From RGIG1752 sp045650425 (GTDB taxonomy: Bacteria > Bacillota_I > Bacilli_A > RF39 > UBA660), in the NCBI GenBank assembly GCA_045650425.1, contig JAZRRD010000070.1, positions 1-8,801 of the forward strand: a stretch of DNA of 8,801 bases, written 5' to 3'. Shown piece by piece: positions 1-4,871 of this stretch. The notes under the pieces were generated by a model. That model did no database searches and had not been told where the DNA came from. It worked only from the letters and a program-made list of their open reading frames with translations. Within the stretch, counting starts at the first letter, position 1. The number at the start of each line of letters is the position of its first letter. The position numbers and the translations under genes are program-made.

Positions 1-1090
1 AGCTGAAATAATAGCTAAAGGCGGTGAAATTGGAGCAATTACCCTTGCAACAAATATGGCAGGACGTGGTACTGATATTAAACTTGGTGAAGGCGTAAGA
101 GAACTTGGTGGTCTTTGCGTAATTGGTACTGAAAGACATGAATCTCGTCGTATAGATAACCAACTTCGTGGACGTGCGGGAAGACAAGGTGATCCAGGTA
201 AAAGTCAATTCTTCGTATCGTTTGAAGATGATTTAATGCGTCGTTTTGGTACTGACAGAATTAAAATGATGTTAACATCACTTGGAATCGATGAAACACA
301 AGCTATTCGTTCTAAAGCTTTAACTAAGAGTATAGAAACTGCCCAAAAGAAAGTTGAAGGCAATAACTACGATATAAGAAAAACATTACTTGATTATGAT
401 AATGTTTTAAATGAGCAAAGAGAAATTATTTATGCTAGACGTAATGAAGTACTTGATCAAGAAAATATTCATGATCGAGTAGAGGAAGCATTTAAAAATA
501 CTGCCGAAGAATTGGTTTCATCTCATATTGATCCAGAAGGGTATTTAACAGATGATGATAAATCAGAAATTGTTGAATATGTTAATACAAATTTCTTAAA
601 GAAAAGTAATCTTAAAGTGAAAGATATTAATCATTTAAGTATTGAAGATACAATAAATTATATTTATGATTTAATGCAAAAAGATTATGATAAGAAAATG
701 AAAGATGCTCCGATGATTGAAGAGTTTGAAAAAGCTATTACATTACGTGTTATTGATAATAGTTGGGTAGAACATATGAGTGCAATGGAACATTTAAAAG
801 AGGGTATTGGACTTCGTGGATATGGTCAAGTAAATCCTATTCAAGCATATACTATGGAAGGTTTTGAAATGTTTGATAATCTTTTAAATCGTATAGATAA
901 CACAGTTGCTCAATTCTTACTTAAAGCAGAAGTTAGACAAAATGTAGAAAGAAAACAAACTTTAAAAGGAACAGCAAATGATGGAAAAGAAAAAGTAAAA
1001 TCTTCACCAAAAAGAATTAATAAAATTGGTAGAAATGATGCATGTCCATGTGGATCGGGCAAGAAATATAAGCAGTGTTGTGGAAAGTAG
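1..1090 (+). CDS. secA: Protein translocase ATPase SecA, C-terminal part (5' truncated)
   Basis: SecA is the cytoplasmic ATPase that drives preproteins through the SecYEG channel. The frame is open from base 2 and enters mid-protein; 362 codons are present. Residue numbers count from base 2. Helicase motif V (ATNMAGRGTDIKL) is near the start and motif VI (QLRGRAGRQGDPG) follows. The helical scaffold and wing region contains DNSWVEHMSAMEHLKEGIGL. A charged linker leads to the SEC-C zinc-binding tail with Cys348, Cys350, Cys359 and Cys360 (CPCGSGKKYKQCCGK), which binds SecB or ribosomes in relatives. The TAG stop is at 1088. Identity is certain. What is odd is that the last 15 codons recur at 2404 and 4617, so the present tail may have been supplied by an inserted element. 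In many Bacillota prfB follows secA; here it is absent. Confidence 0.98.
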   Translation, partial: AEIIAKGGEIGAITLATNMAGRGTDIKLGEGVRELGGLCVIGTERHESRRIDNQLRGRAGRQGDPGKSQFFVSFEDDLMRRFGTDRIKMMLTSLGIDETQAIRSKALTKSIETAQKKVEGNNYDIRKTLLDYDNVLNEQREIIYARRNEVLDQENIHDRVEEAFKNTAEELVSSHIDPEGYLTDDDKSEIVEYVNTNFLKKSNLKVKDINHLSIEDTINYIYDLMQKDYDKKMKDAPMIEEFEKAITLRVIDNSWVEHMSAMEHLKEGIGLRGYGQVNPIQAYTMEGFEMFDNLLNRIDNTVAQFLLKAEVRQNVERKQTLKGTANDGKEKVKSSPKRINKIGRNDACPCGSGKKYKQCCGK

Positions 1091-1091
1091 T

Positions 1092-1118
1092 AAAAGCCCA
1101 GTAATTACGGGCTTTTTT
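1092..1118 (+). terminator. Rho-independent terminator of secA
   Basis: AAAAGCCC (1092-1099) pairs with GGGCTTTT (1109-1116) across a short AT loop and a T-run follows, directly after the secA stop. Its sequence differs from the terminators behind the two downstream tail copies, so it probably came with this particular tail. Confidence 0.9.
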
Positions 1119-1146
1119 CGTGCTACGAATACTTCGGAATGTACTT

Positions 1147-1199
1147 TAGATACCTTTTTGGATACCTTCCGTAGAGTATCTAAAAGGTATCTAGATACC
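1147..1199. repeat. Cluster of TAGATACC repeats, left end of module 1 (putative integrase arm sites)
   Basis: Five copies of an octamer close to TAGATACC lie here. Forward copies are at 1147 and 1159 (TGGATACC), inverted copies at about 1175 and 1186, and another forward copy at 1192. The first two are 12 bp apart, about one helical turn, with T-runs between. The block 1147-1171 recurs at 2281-2305 with one mismatch in 25 bases. The forward and inverted copies can also form a hairpin. Subterminal paired direct repeats of this kind are typical of arm-type sites bound by the N-terminal domain of tyrosine integrases. The repeats are directly visible; the role is inferred. Confidence 0.6.
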
Positions 1200-1247
1200 C
1201 TTTTTGAGTCTAAAATTGCAATTTTTTAGTAAGATTTTAAAATGCAT

Positions 1248-1272
1248 TAATTCCTTTATTTATAAGGAATTA
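1248..1272. repeat. Perfect 9-bp inverted repeat upstream of the ART-like gene
   Basis: TAATTCCTT (1248-1256) and AAGGAATTA (1264-1272) are perfect inverted arms around a 7-base loop. There is no T-run, so it is not a standard terminator. It lies about 80 bp upstream of the -10 box of the next gene and could be an operator or part of the element end. The rest of 1200-1345 shows no gene. Confidence 0.4.
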
Positions 1273-1350
1273 TCAAGGATTTTACTTTAAATAAATATAG
1301 AATTGTGTCTATTGTCAAAGTGGTTTAGGACATTAAGAATTAAAAAAGTG

Positions 1351-1374
1351 TGATATAATTAATATAGGAGTGAT
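1351..1374 (+). promoter_or_regulatory. Extended -10 promoter and ribosome binding site for the ART-like gene
   Basis: TGATATAAT (1351-1359) is a perfect extended -10 box (TGnTATAAT); no good -35 is seen at 17 bp. AGGAGTGAT (1366-1374) is a strong ribosome binding site 5 bases before ATG 1380. Transcription should start close to base 1366, so the leader would be only about 14 nt, just enough for the ribosome binding site. Confidence 0.6.
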
Positions 1375-1379
1375 AATTA

Positions 1380-2240
1380 ATGACTAAAGAGGAATATATA
1401 AATATAGTTAATGAAAATGAGACACTTGATGAAAATGGGAAGAAAAAATTAGTTGAACAAATCGAAAAATATTATGAAGCTAAAAATAGTGTTATAGCTA
1501 AAGATAAATACAATGTAGGTGAAACAGTAAAATTAAAAAAAGGAACTTTATTACATGGGACATATAAGAACTTTGATGGTCTAAAAGAAATACTTAAAGA
1601 TGGATTAATATCAAGCTGGTTCATAGATGGAAGACTTTCTAAATATCCAAGTAGTGTAGGTGTATGGAATTTAAAAAAAGACTATGACTTAAAAGATTAT
1701 ATTAATTTTTATTCAGGCGGAACAATAATGTATTGTGGAATCTTTGAGAATGGAGTTGATACACAAAAAAATAAAACTGCTGTTATTACATATAATGAGA
1801 TGAATAATATTATAGATACAGTATCAAAAGTAGATTGTCATATGTGGACTTTAGAGCAAACTAAAGAAGCTAGGTTTATGCCAAGTCTAGTACAAAACAG
1901 GGTTCAAATAGGTATAATATTTAACGGTAATAATAAATATGCTTTAGAATTATTAAAAGGAGATATATTAAATTCAAGTAATCTAGACGATGATGAAGTT
2001 AAACCTTTTGTAAATCAAGATTATTATGAAAAATTTATTAAACACAGAAAGAACAAAGATGATTTTTTTACAGACAGGGAATCAGCAATTTTATTTGGAA
2101 TACCATCAAATTTAATAGAAGGAATATTGGTTGGTAGAAACTATGAAAAGGATAATAAAATCCTAGAAGAAATAAAATTATTAATACCAGATGCTTATAT
2201 TTGTAATCTAGATGGCAAGGTAATTATAGGAAATAACTAA
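1380..2240 (+). CDS. Hypothetical protein, possible ADP-ribosyltransferase-like fold
   Basis: This 286-residue soluble protein has no signal peptide or membrane segment. The ATG is fixed by a strong ribosome binding site. I do not firmly recognise the family. Residues 57-61 (LLHGT) followed by ILKDGLISSW at 71-80 resemble the first strand and helix of ADP-ribosyltransferases, where an H-x-T type motif contacts NAD and a 'deduced late-start' helix follows. Near the C-terminus, RESAILFGIPSNLIEGILVG (233-252) has the Glu-plus-strand arrangement and the 'IP..LI.GI.V' pattern common in ART-fold toxins and DarT-like proteins. If so, His59 and Glu234 would be candidate catalytic residues. The gene is the only cargo of module 1, has its own promoter, and no antitoxin-like partner lies beside it. 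Alternatives are a phage-derived or defence protein of unknown fold. The gene call is firm; the function is weak. Confidence 0.85.
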   Translation: MTKEEYINIVNENETLDENGKKKLVEQIEKYYEAKNSVIAKDKYNVGETVKLKKGTLLHGTYKNFDGLKEILKDGLISSWFIDGRLSKYPSSVGVWNLKKDYDLKDYINFYSGGTIMYCGIFENGVDTQKNKTAVITYNEMNNIIDTVSKVDCHMWTLEQTKEARFMPSLVQNRVQIGIIFNGNNKYALELLKGDILNSSNLDDDEVKPFVNQDYYEKFIKHRKNKDDFFTDRESAILFGIPSNLIEGILVGRNYEKDNKILEEIKLLIPDAYICNLDGKVIIGNN

Positions 2241-2280
2241 TTTTGCTAAAAAATTGTGAAAAAGTATTAAAAAAGTATTC

Positions 2281-2305
2281 TAGATACCTTTTTAGATACC
2301 TTCCG
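2281..2305. repeat. TAGATACC direct-repeat pair, right end of module 1
   Basis: TAGATACC at 2281 and 2293 (12-bp period) followed by TTCCG matches 1147-1171 at 24 of 25 positions and in the same orientation. It lies 126 bp before the CCATGTGG of the second secA tail. It therefore mirrors the left-end cluster as a subterminal site of the same element. I infer an arm-type recombinase site. Confidence 0.65.
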
Positions 2306-2317
2306 AGTAAATTCTTG

Positions 2318-2383
2318 GGTGCTGAGGAGTGCTCTTAAGTGCAAAAAAGTGCATTTAAATGCTATAAAATGCTTTCAAAAGCT
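2318..2383. repeat. Seven decamer-phased TGC repeats, right end of module 1
   Basis: The dinucleotide GC occurs at 2321, 2331, 2341, 2351, 2361, 2371 and 2381, exactly every 10 bp. It is preceded each time by a purine-rich triplet (GGT, AGT, AGT, AGT, AAT, AAT, AAA), giving the consensus RRT-GC(T/A). Purine-rich filler separates the units. A 10-bp period is not a codon period, so this is not coding. Sites all on one helix face suggest cooperative protein binding, such as an excisionase filament, or built-in DNA curvature. It sits between the arm-like pair and the secA-tail core. Confidence 0.65.
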
Positions 2384-2403
2384 CCCAAAAACCCCAAATC
2401 TTT

Positions 2404-2451
2404 TGCCCATGTGGGAGTGGTAAAAAATATAAACAATGTTGTGGAAAATAA
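2404..2451 (+). repeat. Second copy of the secA 3' end (SEC-C tail), att-like
   Basis: Read in frame this encodes CPCGSGKKYKQCCGK and a TAA stop, the same 15 residues that end the real SecA. Eight of the 15 codons differ, all synonymously, and the stop differs (TAA versus TAG). Similarity to secA begins abruptly at the first Cys codon; upstream sequence is unrelated and no start codon or ribosome binding site serves it. From 2407 onward the following 140 bases, including terminator and repeat pair, resemble 4617-4757. It looks like the displaced 3' end of secA left when module 1 inserted. Confidence 0.9.
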
Positions 2452-2497
2452 CTCGCAAACCCAATTAATATAAGGGAAAACGCGAGTTTTTCTTTTT
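2450..2497 (+). terminator. Terminator behind the second secA tail
   Basis: AACTCGC (2450-2456) pairs with GCGAGTT (2482-2488), an inner CCC/GGG helix (2460-2462 with 2474-2476) shortens the loop, and a T-rich tract follows. It overlaps the stop codon of the tail, so it would serve secA when this tail was the active one. Confidence 0.75.
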
Positions 2498-2523
2498 CTC
2501 AAAAAATAGCCCAAAATTGGCTT

Positions 2524-2548
2524 TAGAACCATTTTAGAACCATTTTTA
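2524..2548. repeat. TAGAACC direct-repeat pair, left end of module 2
   Basis: TAGAACC occurs at 2524 and 2535 (11-bp period), each followed by an ATTTT-type run. The same pair type recurs at 4490 and 4502. It lies 117 bp from the start of the second tail, against 101 bp for the TAGATACC pair of module 1. I infer an element-specific arm-type recombinase site. Confidence 0.6.
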
Positions 2549-2587
2549 TATAAATTTCAATTGAGTAAAAGAGAATAACAAAACATG

Positions 2588-2639
2588 TGGTATAATTATA
2601 TATAAGGAAAAAATACCATAATTAATGTAATGAGGTGAT
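2588..2639 (+). promoter_or_regulatory. Extended -10 promoter and ribosome binding site for the kinase-like fusion
   Basis: TGGTATAAT (2588-2596) is an extended -10 box without a clear -35. GAGGTGAT (2632-2639) is a strong ribosome binding site 6 bases before ATG 2646. The predicted leader is about 40 nt. Confidence 0.6.
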
Positions 2640-2645
2640 TTAATA

Positions 2646-3734
2646 ATGAAATATGTAAAGGTTATGTTCGGAAATAAAGGGGCTAATTTTGAATACAAAA
2701 TCGGAGAAGTAAACGTTGCTACTACATGGAATCCAAAAGCTGAAAAAGGAAGAGATTTTGGTGGATTTAATTATGCTAATGAGGATAGTATTTTAAGATG
2801 GCTTCATAGAGGAGATACAATTTATGATGTAGAAATTCCAGAAGATGCTGAAAATATAAAAGTTGAAGTTGCAACTACGGTATACAGAACAAATAAAATA
2901 TTATTAAAAAATCCTAGAAAAGTATCTGATGAGATGGCACTTCATTACTATAATATATCTAATATTCCAGAAAAATCTTATTATAAAGCATTAGGTGCAG
3001 TTTCAATTATGGATTATAAAAAAACTGCTTTTCAAATACTAAGAGATAAAGTTAATAAAGGTAATATTGATGAAGTATTAGAGGAGTGGAATGATTTTAT
3101 TTCACATGGGGATAAATATGATAGAAAAGATTTAAATGGGCTTGTTAAAGAAATAGATGAATGTTTGAAAGAAATAAAAAGTACATTAGATATAAGTTTA
3201 TATTGTGAAAAAGAACCATATATAAAAGAAATTACGAATGATAAAATTATAAATTTAACAGGACAAAGTGGCTCAGGCAAATCAACTTATGCTAAACAAA
3301 ATTTTGATACTGATGAGTACATAGTTATAGATACAGATGAAGTGCTATCTGAAAAAAGATTCTTGGAGTCAAAAGGAATTAATAAAAAACTTGGAGAAAT
3401 GTTTAGAAATAAATATGAAACACTTCCAAATCTTGCAGATGACTTTGATTTAATATATTCAGAAATATTAAATTATTGTAAAGATATAAATAAAACAATT
3501 GTTATAGATTGTGCTCAATTTCATTGTGTAAAGAATATAAATCTTTTGAAAGGTAAAATGATAATCATTAGAACAGACATTGATACTTGTTATAAAAGAT
3601 GCATAGAAAGATTTAAATTAAATAATCCAAATGCTTCTAGAGAAGAAATAGAAAAATATTCAAAAAAAAAGAAACCATTATATAAATGGTATAAATATTC
3701 AAATGAGTTTATAAGAAAAATAGATAGCATCTAA
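2646..3734 (+). CDS. Two-domain protein: conserved N-terminal domain fused to a P-loop kinase-like domain
   Basis: This 362-residue soluble protein has two parts. Residues 1-155 form a domain I do not name; its landmarks are YKIGEVNVA (17-25), ILRWLHRGDTIYDVEIPEDAE (49-69) and YRTNKILLKNPR (80-91). It is shared with the next gene. Residues 200-362 are a P-loop NTPase: IINLTGQSGSGKST carries a Walker A motif with Lys212, followed by IVIDTDEVL (226-234) and IVIDCAQ (285-291) as a Walker B-type strand. IIIRTDIDTCYKRCIERF (307-324) is a lid-like Arg-rich segment. The order suits nucleoside-kinase or zeta-toxin/AAA_33-type phosphotransferases. The substrate is unknown. The downstream gene starts 23 bases later with its own ribosome binding site, so the two probably form one transcript. 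It is cargo of module 2. Polynucleotide kinase-like or toxin-like activity are both possible. Confidence 0.9.
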   Translation: MKYVKVMFGNKGANFEYKIGEVNVATTWNPKAEKGRDFGGFNYANEDSILRWLHRGDTIYDVEIPEDAENIKVEVATTVYRTNKILLKNPRKVSDEMALHYYNISNIPEKSYYKALGAVSIMDYKKTAFQILRDKVNKGNIDEVLEEWNDFISHGDKYDRKDLNGLVKEIDECLKEIKSTLDISLYCEKEPYIKEITNDKIINLTGQSGSGKSTYAKQNFDTDEYIVIDTDEVLSEKRFLESKGINKKLGEMFRNKYETLPNLADDFDLIYSEILNYCKDINKTIVIDCAQFHCVKNINLLKGKMIIIRTDIDTCYKRCIERFKLNNPNASREEIEKYSKKKKPLYKWYKYSNEFIRKIDSI

Positions 3735-3757
3735 GTAAAATATAAAAGGAGAGTAAA

Positions 3758-4171
3758 ATGAAATATGTTAGAGTAATGGACAAAGATATATCTAATGCTA
3801 GTGGTAGAAAATTTAAAATAGGAGAAGTTAACATATCTGATGAATGGGATCCTAATGCAACTACTTTAGATACAATAAAAGGAATAAATTTTTCAACAGA
3901 TGAAAGTATTATTAGGTGGATAAGAAGAGGAGATACTCTATATGAAGTTGAATTACCTGAAGATGCAGAAGTTATAAAATGTCCTAGAATATTTACTCCT
4001 GATGGTATTTACAGAACTAATAAAATAATTGTTAAAAATCCTATACCACTAACTGAAGAAGTTGTAATGGATTTATATAAAAAATCTAATATACCAGATA
4101 AAACTTATCATGATGTTTTAGCGATACTTGCAATAAGAGGTTTTGAAAATGTTTGTATGCAATTAATTTAA
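3758..4171 (+). CDS. Paralogue of the N-terminal domain of the preceding protein, without kinase part (interrupted)
   Basis: This 137-residue protein starts at an ATG served by AAAGGAGAG. It aligns end to end with the first domain of the gene before it: MKYVRVM, FKIGEVNIS, IIRWIRRGDTLYEVELPEDAE, YRTNKIIVKNPI and LYKKSNIPDKTYHDVLA all have close counterparts. The TAA at 4169 falls where the paralogue reads ILRDKV. The same frame then continues with similar sequence to 4324, so the protein is probably cut short by a nonsense mutation. The core domain is complete and could still fold. It may have arisen by tandem duplication, with loss of or before gain of the kinase domain. The domain has no function I can name. 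Confidence 0.75.
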   Translation: MKYVRVMDKDISNASGRKFKIGEVNISDEWDPNATTLDTIKGINFSTDESIIRWIRRGDTLYEVELPEDAEVIKCPRIFTPDGIYRTNKIIVKNPIPLTEEVVMDLYKKSNIPDKTYHDVLAILAIRGFENVCMQLI

Positions 4172-4324
4172 GATAGAGTAAATAGTGACACCATAGATGA
4201 GTTTTTAAGTGATTATATCGCTTTTGGCGAAAATGATATTAAAGACAATAATTTTGGTTTATATGAAAAATATAAAGAAGTGCTAATTGATAAAAAAAAC
4301 AAAATGAATGCCAAGCATTTATAA
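4172..4324 (+). pseudogene. Stranded C-terminal remnant after an in-frame stop of the preceding gene
   Basis: Reading on in the same frame after TAA 4169 gives DRVNSDTIDEFLSDYIAFGE and about 30 more residues to a second TAA at 4322. This aligns with DKVNKGNIDEVLEEWNDFIS of the paralogue at 2646-3734. The original gene would have had about 188 codons. There is no start codon with a ribosome binding site here, so the segment is likely untranslated unless the stop is read through. Confidence 0.7.
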
Positions 4325-4345
4325 ATTATATATTTGAAACTAATG

Positions 4346-4368
4346 AGCAGATTTATTGTCTGCTTTTT
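4346..4368 (+). terminator. Terminator of the kinase-like operon
   Basis: AGCAGA (4346-4351) and TCTGCT (4359-4364) form a 6-bp stem with a 7-base loop followed by TTTT. It stands just after the second stop (4322) of the interrupted gene, which supports the view that 3758-4324 was once a single gene. Confidence 0.8.
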
Positions 4369-4380
4369 ATATGTTTAACT

Positions 4381-4425
4381 CCGAATTGGGAGTGGTAAAT
4401 GATATAAACAATCTAATGACAAAAT
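4381..4425 (+). pseudogene. Decayed fourth copy of the secA tail
   Basis: Aligned without gaps to 2406-2450, about three quarters of the bases match, including GGGAGTGGTAAA and TATAAACAAT. The frame now carries TGA in place of a Lys codon and the second Cys pair is lost. It is followed 107 bp later by a repeat pair (4490), the same spacing seen on the left end of the other modules. It may be the left end of an older element whose cargo has been deleted. Confidence 0.65.
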
Positions 4426-4489
4426 TAGGCAGTTAAGCCGATTTTAAAAGGGTTTAAACAACGTTAAAGATAATACAAGAATAATAGGC

Positions 4490-4514
4490 TAGAACCACTT
4501 TTAGAACCATTTTG
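4490..4514. repeat. TAGAACC direct-repeat pair, right end of module 2
   Basis: TAGAACC at 4490 and 4502 (12-bp period) followed by ATTTTGAGTAAA. It is the same type and orientation as the pair at 2524, and lies 127 bp before the third secA tail, almost exactly the 126 bp seen at the right end of module 1. GAGTAAA follows the pair at both right ends (2305 and 4514). I infer an arm-type site. Confidence 0.6.
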
Positions 4515-4530
4515 AGTAAACTTAGCCGGT

Positions 4531-4580
4531 AATAACTAAAAAGAACTAACGAGAAATACACCGTAATATAAGGAAATAAG
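4531..4580. repeat. Five decamer-phased A-A-M-T-A repeats, right end of module 2
   Basis: AACTA at 4534 and 4544, AAATA at 4554, TAATA at 4564 and AAATA at 4574 are spaced exactly 10 bp apart. The position between repeat pair and secA tail equals that of the TGC decamers in module 1, but the motif differs. In such AT-rich DNA the motif alone is weak; the constant phase and the matching position give it weight. Confidence 0.4.
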
Positions 4581-4613
4581 CAAAGGGACAGTGGTAAAAA
4601 CACTAAACCTTGA

Positions 4614-4661
4614 CAGCCATGTGGAAGTGGCAAAAAGTATAAAATGTGCTGTGGAAAATAA
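4614..4661 (+). repeat. Third copy of the secA 3' end (SEC-C tail), att-like
   Basis: In frame it reads QPCGSGKKYKMCCGK and TAA. The similarity starts at CCATGTGG (4617); the first Cys codon is replaced by CAG, which marks the junction. Against the copy at 2407, five of 14 codons differ and four of these changes are synonymous. The next 100 bases (terminator and TAGACCC/TAGATCC pair) also match the region after the second copy. It either is the original chromosomal tail or the left end of a third element. Confidence 0.88.
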
Positions 4662-4706
4662 CTCGCAACCCCAAGTAAATAAAGGGAAAACGCGAATTTT
4701 TCTTTT
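4660..4706 (+). terminator. Terminator behind the third secA tail
   Basis: AACTCGC (4660-4666) pairs with GCGAATT (4692-4698) with one mismatch, followed by a T-rich tract. It is the counterpart of 2450-2497 and slightly decayed, as expected if it no longer serves a gene. Confidence 0.6.
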
Positions 4707-4732
4707 GTTATAAAATATCTAAAAAGTGACTT

Positions 4733-4757
4733 TAGACCCATTTTAGATCCACTTATT
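4733..4757. repeat. TAGACCC/TAGATCC direct-repeat pair after the third tail
   Basis: TAGACCC at 4733 and TAGATCC at 4744 (11-bp period) lie 116 bp from the start of the third tail, matching the left-end position of the TAGAACC pair in module 2. The sequence has drifted from TAGAACC. No matching right-hand pair is seen up to 8801, so any third element would end outside the window. Confidence 0.5.
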
Positions 4758-4816
4758 TTAAATAGGCAAAATAAGGGAAGATTTATGTAGAATAATAAAA
4801 ATAGTCATTTTTGTAG

Positions 4817-4862
4817 TATAATAGAACTAATAGATAAATAGTAATTTGTAGAAATAAAGGTG
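4817..4862 (+). promoter_or_regulatory. -10 box and ribosome binding site for the acyl-adenylate ligase
   Basis: TATAAT (4817-4822) has no convincing -35. AAAGGTG (4856-4862) is a ribosome binding site 9 bases before ATG 4872; a GTG lies within it at 4860. Confidence 0.5.
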
Positions 4863-4871
4863 TGTGAGAAA

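Noticed and set aside
1026..1229. Plus-strand open frame overlapping the end of secA
   Set aside because: It is a shifted frame through the SEC-C codons, the terminator and the repeat cluster. It has no ribosome binding site, and its continuation consists of repeat sequence.
3032..3280. Minus-strand frame opposite the kinase-like gene
   Set aside because: Antisense shadow of the well-supported gene 2646-3734, with low-complexity content and no ribosome binding site.
4454..4741. Minus-strand frame of 95 codons across the secA-tail repeat
   Set aside because: It reads the repeat pair, decamers, tail and terminator backwards. The apparent hydrophobic protein is a by-product of AT-rich repeats, and no promoter or ribosome binding site fits.
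1141..4760. CRISPR or integron attC array as explanation for the repeats
   Set aside because: Repeats are too few, irregularly spaced and flank whole genes; there are no equal-length spacers and no attC-type folded sites. The secA-tail homology explains the layout better.
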